DNA of 14,579 bases from Gemmatimonadota bacterium (GTDB lineage Bacteria; Gemmatimonadota; Gemmatimonadetes; Longimicrobiales; Longimicrobiaceae): the NCBI GenBank assembly GCA_019348475.1, contig JAHWJJ010000048.1, forward strand, positions 1-14,579, given 5' to 3'. Positions 7,508-12,651 of the stretch are shown here, piece after piece (position 1 is the stretch's first letter; every line of letters begins with the position of its first letter). The translations under genes and the position numbers were made by a program. The notes below the pieces were generated by a model. It was not told the origin of the DNA and made no database searches. It was given only the letters and a program-made list of their open reading frames with translations.

Positions 7508-7532
7508 CCTCCCCCAAAAACCCTGGGGGAGG
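7508..7532. repeat. Short perfect hairpin in the 5' spacer of the membrane protein gene
   Basis: CCTCCCCCA (7508-7516), a 7-nt loop AAAACCC, then TGGGGGAGG (7524-7532) form a perfect 9-bp stem. It lies in the 249-bp spacer between the divergent flanks of the histidine kinase 3' end (7609) and the membrane protein start (7359). The C-run stem with a 7-nt A-rich loop resembles the hairpin at 3392-3422, so it may be a member of the same broad class of dispersed element. Confidence 0.6.
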
Positions 7533-7608
7533 TTGAAGTGCGTTTTCATCCCCGCACCGTGCGCGCAGCGCCGGATGACTCAGGATGACTGGATCGAAGG
7601 CGTACTCT

Positions 7609-7640
7609 TCACCCTGCCGGCGAACGGGCCGGCAGGGTGA
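7609..7640 (-). terminator. Perfect 12-13-bp hairpin overlapping the kinase stop codon
   Basis: CACCCTGCCGGC (7610-7621) and GCCGGCAGGGTG (7628-7639) pair perfectly around a 6-nt loop, and the flanking T7609/A7640 extends the stem. On the minus strand the hairpin covers the last codons and the TGA stop of the histidine kinase gene. It is a strong end-of-operon structure, but no T-tract follows it on the minus strand, so it may act as an RNA 3'-end stabiliser or rho-linked terminator rather than an intrinsic one. Confidence 0.55.
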
Positions 7641-8964
7641 GGCGGAACGTGGTGCCGACGCCGGCGGTGGAGCTGAGGTCCAGCGATCCCCCCAGGAGCG
7701 CCGCAAGGCGCCGGGAGATCGGCAGGCCCAGGCCGGTGCCCTCGCGCACGGAAGCCAGGTTGTCGCCCCGGCCCAGCTGCACGAACTCGTCCCAGATGCG
7801 CGCCTGGTCCTCCTCCGGAATCCCAGGGCCGCCGTCCGTCACCTCCATCACCACTCCCCCCTCGCGACCGGGCGACAGGTGCACCCAGACGGGCGACCCC
7901 GCGCCGAACTTGATGGCGTTGGAAACCAGGTTCATCAGGATCTGCCGCAGCCGCCGGGGGTCCGTGCGGATGGCGGGAACGTCGCCGTGCGCGATGAGCC
8001 GCAGCTCCGTGCCCGTCCCCTCCGCCAGCGGCCCCAGCGTCTCGAACAGCTCCTGCACCAGCTCCGCCGCGCGCACCTCGTCCAGCTGTACCTCGGGCCG
8101 GCCGCTTTCCAGGCGCGAAAGGTCGAGCACGTCGTTCACCAGCTCGCGCAGGTGGCGCGCGGCGCGCTGCGAGCGCTCCACCGCCAGCTCCTGCTGTTCG
8201 GTCAACGTGCCGTAGGCCTCGGCCAGCAGCAGGTCGTTGTAGCCCATCACCGCGTTGATGGGCGTCCGCAGCTCGTGGCTCATGGCCGCGTAGAAGCGGT
8301 TGCGGGCGCCCAGCGCGATCTGCAGCTCGCGGCTGCGGCGCTCCAGCTGGTGGTTGGCGCTCAGCAGGTGTTCCTGGCCGGCGTGCAGCGCCTCCGTCAT
8401 CGCCATGAGCTCCTGGTTCTGCGCCTGCACCTCCTCGTTCTGCCCCTGCAGCTGGCGCGACAGCCGCTCGTTCTCGCGAAACTCGCGCTCCAGCTCGTCC
8501 AGCGCGCGCGCCAGCCGGGCCTTTTCCTTCGCCAGCTGCCGCTGCGCGTTGGCCTGCTCGGTGTTGGCGGAGGCCAGCTCCTCCAGCATCTGGTCGAAGC
8601 GGGGATCGCGGGGCGCTTCCACCAGCCAGATCCGCCCCCCCTCGTCGTCGCAGACGGGGTAGAAGGAGTGGGGATGCAGGGCGTCGCGCCCCTCCAGCAT
8701 CAGCTCCCACGCCGCGCCGCAGCCGTCCGCGTCCGCCGCCTCCGCGCCGGCGGTGAACGGGGCGCGCGCCAGGATCGTCTCCAGCTTGCGGCGCGACGGG
8801 GCGTCCAGCACGGCGGCCAGCGGGCCGCCGACCACCTGGCGCTCCAGCGCGCGCTCCAGCCTGCCGTTGGACTCCAGCACCGTGCCGTCGCGCGACAGCT
8901 CCAGCACGAAGCCGGGAAAGCCGCGCAGCAGCGGGTGCACGCCGAGAGCCGCCACGTCCTTCAT
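7609..8964 (-). CDS. Soluble PAS-type sensor histidine kinase
   Basis: Cytosolic histidine kinase of 451 residues with no membrane segment. Residues about 15-118 look like a PAS domain (FVLELSRDGTVLESNGRLERAL, then a distal part ending in GGRIWLVEA). Residues about 125-215 form a long, Glu/Gln/Arg-rich coiled coil. The HisKA domain carries the phospho-acceptor H230 in AAMSHELRTPINAVMGY. The HATPase domain shows the N box (LMNLVSNAIKF, N345 and N349), the G1 box (VTDGGPGIP, 376-383), a DEFVQLGRG F-box region and the G2 box GTGLGLPISRR (409-419). Its ATG at 8964 overlaps the TGA of the cobalamin-binding gene (ATGA), so the two are translationally coupled. The lack of membrane segments suggests the signal comes from a soluble partner, most simply the coupled cobalamin protein. 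No response regulator or receiver domain is in the window, so it must have a partner elsewhere. Confidence 0.95.
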   Translation of the reverse strand: MKDVAALGVHPLLRGFPGFVLELSRDGTVLESNGRLERALERQVVGGPLAAVLDAPSRRKLETILARAPFTAGAEAADADGCGAAWELMLEGRDALHPHSFYPVCDDEGGRIWLVEAPRDPRFDQMLEELASANTEQANAQRQLAKEKARLARALDELEREFRENERLSRQLQGQNEEVQAQNQELMAMTEALHAGQEHLLSANHQLERRSRELQIALGARNRFYAAMSHELRTPINAVMGYNDLLLAEAYGTLTEQQELAVERSQRAARHLRELVNDVLDLSRLESGRPEVQLDEVRAAELVQELFETLGPLAEGTGTELRLIAHGDVPAIRTDPRRLRQILMNLVSNAIKFGAGSPVWVHLSPGREGGVVMEVTDGGPGIPEEDQARIWDEFVQLGRGDNLASVREGTGLGLPISRRLAALLGGSLDLSSTAGVGTTFRLTLPARSPAG

Positions 8965-9611
8965 CCGCCGAACCTTTCCTTCAGTCGCTCGGCCACTTCC
9001 ACGGCGTCCTTCGCCGTAAGGTCCGCGCCCACCCGCTCCGCCAGCGCCGGGTCCGCCGCGAAGGCGCGCCCCCCGACGGCGATCACGGGCCCGCGTTCCG
9101 GCAGCGCCGACCGGATGGCGTCCACCGCCTGGCGCACGCGCGACAGGTGGGGAGTGATGGCGGCGGAAAGCGCCACCACCTCCGGCCGCCGATCCACCAC
9201 CATCCGCACCAGGTCCTCCACGGGGACGGAGGCGCCCAGGAAGACGGTGTCCCACCCTTCCAGCTCCAGCAGGTCGCAGATCATCCGCAGCCCCAGCTCG
9301 TGCCGCTCGTCCTCGGCGCAGGCGGCGATCAGCAGGGGTCCGGCCTCCGTGCGCCCGCCGAACAGCCGCTCGTACAGCCGCGACATGGCCAGCTGCGTGA
9401 TGGCCGTGGCCAGGTGCTCGTCCGCGACGCTGATCCGGTTCTCCTGCCACAGCCGGCCGATCTCGTGCATCGCCGGCTGGAACACCTGCAGGTAGAGCGT
9501 GCGCACCGGCATCCCCTGCCCCAGCGCGTCGTCCACCGCGGCCAGCGCATCGCGGCGGCTCCCCGCGCGAAGCGCGGCCAGGTAGCGGGCCCGCGCCGGG
9601 TCCGGCGTCAT
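8961..9611 (-). CDS. Stand-alone cobalamin-binding sensor with CarH/LitR-type photoreceptor motifs
   Basis: B12-binding protein of 216 residues. Residues about 8-85 form a helical cap (B12-binding-2 type) with W55 in IGRLWQEN, and E65 and H66 in VADEHLAT. Together they give the W-x9-EH signature of CarH-type light sensors, where the Trp and Glu lie over the upper axial face of adenosylcobalamin. Residues about 92-215 form the Rossmann-like B12 domain with E102-R-H104-E-L-G107, a variant of D-x-H-x2-G in which H104 is the expected lower cobalt ligand. VALSAAI (around S149) and VGGRAF (179-184) contact the corrin tail in this fold. The residue after W55 is Gln; in Thermus CarH a His there forms the post-illumination bis-His link. 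There is no MerR DNA-binding domain, so output should pass through a partner. ATGA overlaps at both ends couple it to the 131-residue protein upstream and the histidine kinase downstream. Fold assignment is secure; light sensing is inference. Confidence 0.93.
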   Translation of the reverse strand: MTPDPARARYLAALRAGSRRDALAAVDDALGQGMPVRTLYLQVFQPAMHEIGRLWQENRISVADEHLATAITQLAMSRLYERLFGGRTEAGPLLIAACAEDERHELGLRMICDLLELEGWDTVFLGASVPVEDLVRMVVDRRPEVVALSAAITPHLSRVRQAVDAIRSALPERGPVIAVGGRAFAADPALAERVGADLTAKDAVEVAERLKERFGG

Positions 9612-10003
9612 CCGCCGCTCTCGCGCAGCGCCGTCACCCCCGCCTCCAGGCAGGCGGAGACGGCCGCGGCCTGGTCCCCGGGCAGCCGCGCCGCCACCTC
9701 CGACGCCATCAGCTCCAGGCACCGCGCCAGCTCGCCGGTGGGCACGCCGCGCGAGCGGAGCAGGCCGTCCGCCCACAGCGTGTAGCGGACGAACATCGCC
9801 GGGTCGTCCAGCTCCACGGCGGGCGCCAGGTACTCCACGTGGTAGCCCAGGTCCTGCAGGCACTTGAGCCGGCCGCGCTCGCCGTACCGCTCCACCAGCC
9901 AGGGCATTTCCGCATAGAGCAGCCCGGTGACGGAGCGGGCGACGGCCTCCTTCTGCTCCAGCAGCGCCGCGGCGGCCCCCGCCCCGGTGCTCAGGGCAGC
10001 CAT
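9608..10003 (-). CDS. Unknown helical protein in the cobalamin/kinase operon (131 aa)
   Basis: I do not recognise this family with certainty. The 131 residues are almost entirely helix-compatible, with no signal peptide or membrane segment. The most conserved-looking stretch is WLVERYGERGRLKCLQDLGY (35-54), followed by HVEYLAPAVELDDPAMFVRY (55-74), WADGLLRSRGVPTGELARC (77-95) and a C-terminal helix (MASEVAARLP onward). Cysteines are C48, C95 and C118; H55 could be a metal or tetrapyrrole ligand. The compact helical layout is reminiscent of globin-like or other small sensory bundles, but that is speculation. The stop overlaps the ATG of the cobalamin-binding gene (ATGA, 9611-9608). The start at 10003 overlaps the ABM gene by 13 bp. 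Tight coupling suggests it works with the cobalamin protein and the kinase. The exact start is less sure because no strong ribosome binding site is visible. Confidence 0.75.
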   Translation of the reverse strand: MAALSTGAGAAAALLEQKEAVARSVTGLLYAEMPWLVERYGERGRLKCLQDLGYHVEYLAPAVELDDPAMFVRYTLWADGLLRSRGVPTGELARCLELMASEVAARLPGDQAAAVSACLEAGVTALRESGG

Positions 10004-10314
10004 TCCGGCTGCAGCCGCGAGTCCATCAGCACCTCGAAGGCCTCGTGCCGCACCGTGGTGCGGGCCATGATCTCCCCCGGCTCGCGCCCGTGCGACGCGG
10101 CGTGCTCCGCGCTCCCCATGTAGCGGCGGAAGGCCTCGCGGCTTTCCCACGCGGTCAGGAACGTGTGCGTGGCCCCCCCCGCCTGCGGCCGCAGCAGCTG
10201 CAGGTACAGAAAGCCGGGAAACCCGTCCACCAGCCGCGAGCGTTCGCGAAAGTGGCGCTCCAGCTCGGGCCCGTCGGCCTCGGGCACGGTCAGGTGGGAG
10301 ATGAATACGAACAT
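9991..10314 (-). CDS. ABM-fold monooxygenase, heme-degrading (IsdG/HmoA)-like
   Basis: Small protein of 107 residues with the dimeric ferredoxin-like antibiotic biosynthesis monooxygenase fold. The first strand is FVFISHLTVP, then RHFRERSRLVDGFPGFLYLQ-type core (20-39), then HTFLTAWESREAFRRYMGS (50-68) and HAASH (71-75). This pattern is typical of heme-degrading monooxygenases. Compared from memory with the IsdG Asn/Trp/His triad, H75 is kept, Y65 takes the Trp place (10 residues before the His, as in IsdG), and S6 takes the Asn place. Heme cleavage is therefore uncertain and it may be a non-heme ABM enzyme. I chose the ATG at 10314 because the first strand starts there; a GTG at 10332 would add six residues. 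It overlaps the next gene by 13 bp and is probably first in the cobalamin-sensor/kinase operon. A candidate promoter lies 37-66 bp upstream. Confidence 0.88.
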   Translation of the reverse strand: MFVFISHLTVPEADGPELERHFRERSRLVDGFPGFLYLQLLRPQAGGATHTFLTAWESREAFRRYMGSAEHAASHGREPGEIMARTTVRHEAFEVLMDSRLQPEWLP

Positions 10315-10350
10315 CGGCTCGCTTGCACGCACTTCGCTGGCAATTCAGCA

Positions 10351-10380
10351 CAAATAAGCGCATGGCGGCGCCCTTGGCAA
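10351..10380 (-). promoter_or_regulatory. Candidate sigma-70-type promoter for the sensor/kinase operon
   Basis: On the minus strand TTGCCA (10380-10375, five of six matches to the -35 consensus) is followed after 18 bp by TATTTG (10356-10351, three of six for -10, including the TAT start). It lies between the Nudix stop (10408) and the ABM start (10314), one of the few A/T-rich spots here. It would give the operon a promoter separate from the Nudix gene. The match is modest. Confidence 0.35.
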
Positions 10381-10407
10381 GGAACCCCGGCGCCGCCGCG
10401 CGCTCCC

Positions 10408-10977
10408 TCATCCGTCCGCCCGCGGCGCGCCCTGCCAGAAGAAGAACGCCAGCGCGCAGACGGTGGTGGCGGAGTCGATCTCCCCCTGGGCCACCATGCG
10501 CCGCACGTCGGCCAGGGGAACGCAGCGCACGCGGGTGTCTTCGGCGTCGTCCAGCTCCTTGTCGCCGGCGCGGTGCACGCCGCGGACCACCACGGCGTGG
10601 ACGCGCGTGTTCTGCCACGACGGGTTGAGCACGGCGGTGCCGATGCACGCGGGCTCGCCGCCGGCGTACCCGGTCTCTTCGCGCAGTTCGCGGGGGCCGG
10701 CCTCTTCCGGCCGCTCGCCCTCGTCCACCACGCCGGCGGGGAGTTCCAGCGTCACCCGCTGAACCGGATGCCGCCACTGCTCCACCATCACCAGGCGCTC
10801 GTCCGGGGTGATGGCGATCACGGCCACCCCGTCCGGCGCGCAGGCCAGGTTGAACTCGTGCACGGCGCCGTCGTCGGGCGAGCGGGCGTGCAGCGTCCGC
10901 ACCCGAAACATGTCGAAGTTGCCCCGGTCCTCCTCGCGCACCACCTCCCACGGCCGCGGCCGCCGCTCCTTCCCCAT
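10408..10977 (-). CDS. nudF: Nudix hydrolase, ADP-ribose pyrophosphatase type
   Basis: Cytosolic Nudix enzyme of 189 residues. The full Nudix box is at residues 82-104: G82-x5-E88-x7-R96-E97-L98-x-E100-E101-x-G103-Y104, including the metal-binding REL-x-EE. The preceding ELPAG (78-82) and the VEQWRHPVQRVTLEL strand are typical of the NudF/ADP-ribose pyrophosphatase group, which hydrolyses ADP-ribose to AMP and ribose 5-phosphate. The downstream helix and loop (LNPSWQNTRVHAVVV) and the length also fit. The ATG at 10977 has a strong ribosome binding site (GGGAGGGG). Substrate range varies in this group and cannot be settled by motif alone. ADP-ribose clean-up could complement NAD-consuming enzymes such as the sirtuin in this window, though the two genes are far apart. 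It is divergent from the CsbD-like gene, with 123 bp shared between them. Confidence 0.93.
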   Translation of the reverse strand: MGKERRPRPWEVVREEDRGNFDMFRVRTLHARSPDDGAVHEFNLACAPDGVAVIAITPDERLVMVEQWRHPVQRVTLELPAGVVDEGERPEEAGPRELREETGYAGGEPACIGTAVLNPSWQNTRVHAVVVRGVHRAGDKELDDAEDTRVRCVPLADVRRMVAQGEIDSATTVCALAFFFWQGAPRADG

Positions 10978-11100
10978 CCGCCCCTCCCTGCGGTTCCCCG
11001 GTCCGTGTCGATACGACGCAATGCGTTGCAGGGCATATTGTTTGCCACTGTATCGGGGCGCCCGCTTCCGGGCCAAGCAGACCCGAAAAGGGAGGGAACG

Positions 11101-11319
11101 ATGGCGGACGACGCGACCGGCAAGGCCACCCACCTGGGCGGCAAGCTCAAGGAAGGGCTCGGCGACCTTCTGGGCGACCGGCACCTGAAGACGGAGGGGC
11201 GGCTGGAGCAGGATGAGGGCGTGGCGGAGCAGGACGCCGCCCGCGCCCAGCGCGAGCTGCAGGAGGCCAAACTGCGCCGCGCAGCCGCGGAGCGCGCCCA
11301 GCGCAATACGGGGCTCTGA
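11101..11319 (+). CDS. CsbD-like stress-response protein (72 aa)
   Basis: Small, charged, helix-prone protein of 72 residues. GKLKEGLGDLLGDRHLKTEG (14-33) followed by RLEQDEGVAEQ matches the repeated G-K-x-x-E-x-x-G-x-x-x-G-D pattern of the CsbD family. That family is common, of unclear biochemical role, and in Bacillus is controlled by the general stress sigma factor. The C-terminal half is a continuous Ala/Arg/Gln-rich helix (AARAQRELQEAKLRRAAAER) rather than a second CsbD motif. A strong ribosome binding site (GGGAGGGAACG) precedes the ATG at 11101. A strong intrinsic terminator follows 26 bp after the stop, so it is a single-gene transcript. A weak promoter candidate is TTGCAG (11026-11031) with TGTATC (11049-11054) after 17 bp. 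Confidence 0.85.
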   Translation: MADDATGKATHLGGKLKEGLGDLLGDRHLKTEGRLEQDEGVAEQDAARAQRELQEAKLRRAAAERAQRNTGL

Positions 11320-11344
11320 CCGGCCGGACCGCTGAACGAACGCG

Positions 11345-11383
11345 CCCGCCCTCGCCGGACCTACCGGCGAGGGCGGGTGTTTT
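11345..11383 (+). terminator. Intrinsic terminator of the CsbD-like gene
   Basis: CCCGCCCTCGCCGG (11345-11358), loop ACCTA, then CCGGCGAGGGCGGG (11364-11377) make a perfect 14-bp GC stem followed by TGTTTT (11378-11383). This is the clearest rho-independent terminator in the window. Confidence 0.9.
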
Positions 11384-11921
11384 CGCGAACTCAAAACGAA
11401 GTTCTGGCACCAGCTTCCACTGCTGACCGGGTTCGGTGAAATCCGGTACGAGCCGGGCTTGTCCACTCCGCTGTCCAGCATCCAGCCGGGGCGGCCTCTT
11501 ACGGATCGCAATCGGGTGGATGACGTGCCCCGGCCCGGCCCCCGCCGCGCCACCGTTGATCCCTTCCGACCCGAAAAAATGCGGATCCCGTCCCCTCGCC
11601 GGCAGCGTCCCCTCTACCAGGGGACGCCTGCATCCTGCCGATCCCATCCGGTCCGCGTCCGGCCGTCGCACCCGCGTGGATCCAGCACTGCCGCCTCCCG
11701 CTGACGGGCTGTATCGCGGCCGCTCGCGCAGGACGGGCTCTCCGGCGCGGACTCCAGGACGAGGATGGCCGCGCCCGCCCCGCCGTGCCCTGCCTTCCGT
11801 CCGCGGCCGTTTCGAGTGCAGAGGTCCGGCGGCGCTCCCGGCGTGGCGGCACCCGGCGCACTCCATGCATCCGGAGACGCGCGGAACGGGACCGAAGCGG
11901 ACGTAACCGGGAGATTTGCCG
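11384..11921. other. Gene-free spacer with one hairpin
   Basis: This 538-bp stretch holds no frame that looks like a real protein; the open frames are rich in Arg, Pro and Ser with no fold-like pattern and no ribosome binding site. It contains one good hairpin (11602-11631). A slightly A/T-richer part (about 11385-11475, starting ACTCAAAACGAAGTTCTGG) could hold regulatory sequence. The last 40 bp include the ribosome binding site of the small gene at 11922. No tRNA or recognisable small RNA was found by eye. Confidence 0.6.
11602..11631. repeat. Perfect 9-bp hairpin with extended stem
   Basis: GCGTCCCCT (11605-11613), loop CTACC, then AGGGGACGC (11619-11627) pair perfectly. A one-base bulge (C11628) allows GCA (11602-11604) and TGC (11629-11631) to pair as well. 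There is no T-tract on either side. It sits in the middle of the spacer between the two small plus-strand genes and could be a dispersed palindrome, an attenuator or part of a small RNA. Confidence 0.6.
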
Positions 11922-12152
11922 ATGCACAGGGTGCGCGTGGTGCGGTCGTTCTACGACCAGTCGGAGCCGTTCGTGGGCAGGGTGGGCGAAGTGATCGGCC
12001 ACTGGGGCGCCGACAACAATCAGGAGGGGCGCGACGGCTTCATGGTGCAGTTCGAAGACGGCACCGTGGTCGGCTTCTCGGAAAACGAGGTGGAAGACGC
12101 GTCCGAGGACCAGCCCGTCGCCGGCGGCGGCGAGGCGGCGGAGACGGTGTAA
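11922..12152 (+). CDS. Small acidic protein of unknown function, SH3-barrel-like (76 aa)
   Basis: I do not recognise a named family. The start MHRVRVVRSFYDQSEPFVG (1-19), then GEVIGHWGADN and DGFMVQFEDGTVVGFSENEV, gives a run of short strands separated by G/D turns. That is the look of a small beta barrel of the SH3 or KOW type. The tail (EDASEDQPVAGGGEAAETV) is acidic and disordered. There is no signal peptide or membrane segment. I chose ATG 11922 over a TTG six bases upstream because GGGAG at 11909-11913 is well placed for it. It is followed by repeat-rich sequence with a terminator-like hairpin at 12337-12362. Codon use fits the neighbours, so I take it as real. Confidence 0.7.
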   Translation: MHRVRVVRSFYDQSEPFVGRVGEVIGHWGADNNQEGRDGFMVQFEDGTVVGFSENEVEDASEDQPVAGGGEAAETV

Positions 12153-12232
12153 GGAAGGTGTGGCGGACGGGGACGGCAGGGGCGGCGGCCCGGGAGAGCG
12201 ACCCGGCCCGGCGGACCGTGGTGAAGGGCGCC

Positions 12233-12394
12233 GCCGGAGCGAATGAATTCGCCGTCGGTAACTCGCGAAGTTCCGCCTTCGCGGACTGCCCCTGCTCGGC
12301 GTCGAGCAAGTGCACACTGCGGCCCCCGCGCCGTTGAAGCCCCGCGCAGTTTGCGGGGCTTTCCGCATCGTTGCGGCGGCTTCAGCCGCTCCCG
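12233..12394. repeat. Dispersed repeat, copy A (about 160 bp)
   Basis: This copy runs from GCCGGAGCGAATGAATTCGCC to CTTCAGCCGCTCCCG and matches 12483-12641. It has three parts: an inverted repeat GCGAAT-GA-ATTCGC (12239-12252); a variable centre with TCCGCCTTCGCGGAC and GTGCAC; and the block CCGTTGAAGCCCCGCGCAG leading into a hairpin. It lies 80 bp after the stop of the small acidic gene. Confidence 0.9.
12337..12362 (+). terminator. Terminator-like hairpin in repeat copy A
   Basis: AGCCCCGC (12338-12345), a 7-nt loop GCAGTTT, then GCGGGGCT (12353-12360), extended by the A12337/T12361 pair and followed by TTCC. The short T-run gives weak intrinsic-terminator character on the plus strand, so it could end transcripts from the gene at 11922-12152. 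Confidence 0.5.
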
Positions 12395-12482
12395 GGCCAG
12401 GTCCGCCGTTCTGCACCAGAGGCCGGTCCTCCTCCGCGGTCCGAACGCCCCAGCCGGAGCGAACGACCGGGGCGAAGTCCCA

Positions 12483-12641
12483 GCCGGAGCGAATGAATTC
12501 GCCGCTGAAATCGCGAGTCCGCCTTCGCGGACCGCTCGTGCCGCACGGCAGGTGAGTGCACGCGGGCGGCCCCTCGCCGTTGAAGCCCCGCGCAGTTTGC
12601 GGGGCTTTCCGCCGTTGTTGCGGTGGCTTCAGCCGCTCCCG
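12483..12641. repeat. Dispersed repeat, copy B (about 160 bp)
   Basis: Second copy of the 12233-12394 element in the same orientation, offset by 250 bp. The same inverted repeat lies at 12489-12502 and the same hairpin (AGCCCCGC/GCGGGGCT) at 12584-12606. The ends are nearly identical to copy A while the centre differs more. A partial copy of the leading edge (CCCAGCCGGAGCGAACGA) appears around 12450-12467. The element ends 10 bp before the stop of the lytic transglycosylase gene, which is read toward it. Confidence 0.9.
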
Positions 12642-12651
12642 CGCAACTGGA

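Noticed and set aside
5561..7588. A 675-residue plus-strand open frame antisense to the dipeptidase and membrane protein genes
   Set aside because: It has no domains or ribosome binding site, while the opposite strand carries a complete M19 dipeptidase with signal peptide.
7585..9495. A 636-residue plus-strand open frame antisense to the kinase and cobalamin genes
   Set aside because: It is a shadow of two genes with complete motifs and ATGA coupling on the minus strand.
10315..10332. A GTG start at 10332 for the ABM gene
   Set aside because: The first beta strand begins at the ATG at 10314, and the extra six residues add nothing recognisable; it remains possible.
11395..11480. A tRNA-like stretch (GGGTTCGGTGAAATCC) after the CsbD terminator
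   Set aside because: It does not fit a T-arm and there is no matching acceptor, anticodon or D-arm around it.
11436..11906. A 156-residue plus-strand open frame in the spacer after the CsbD gene
   Set aside because: It has no ribosome binding site and no fold-like composition, and it runs through the spacer hairpin.
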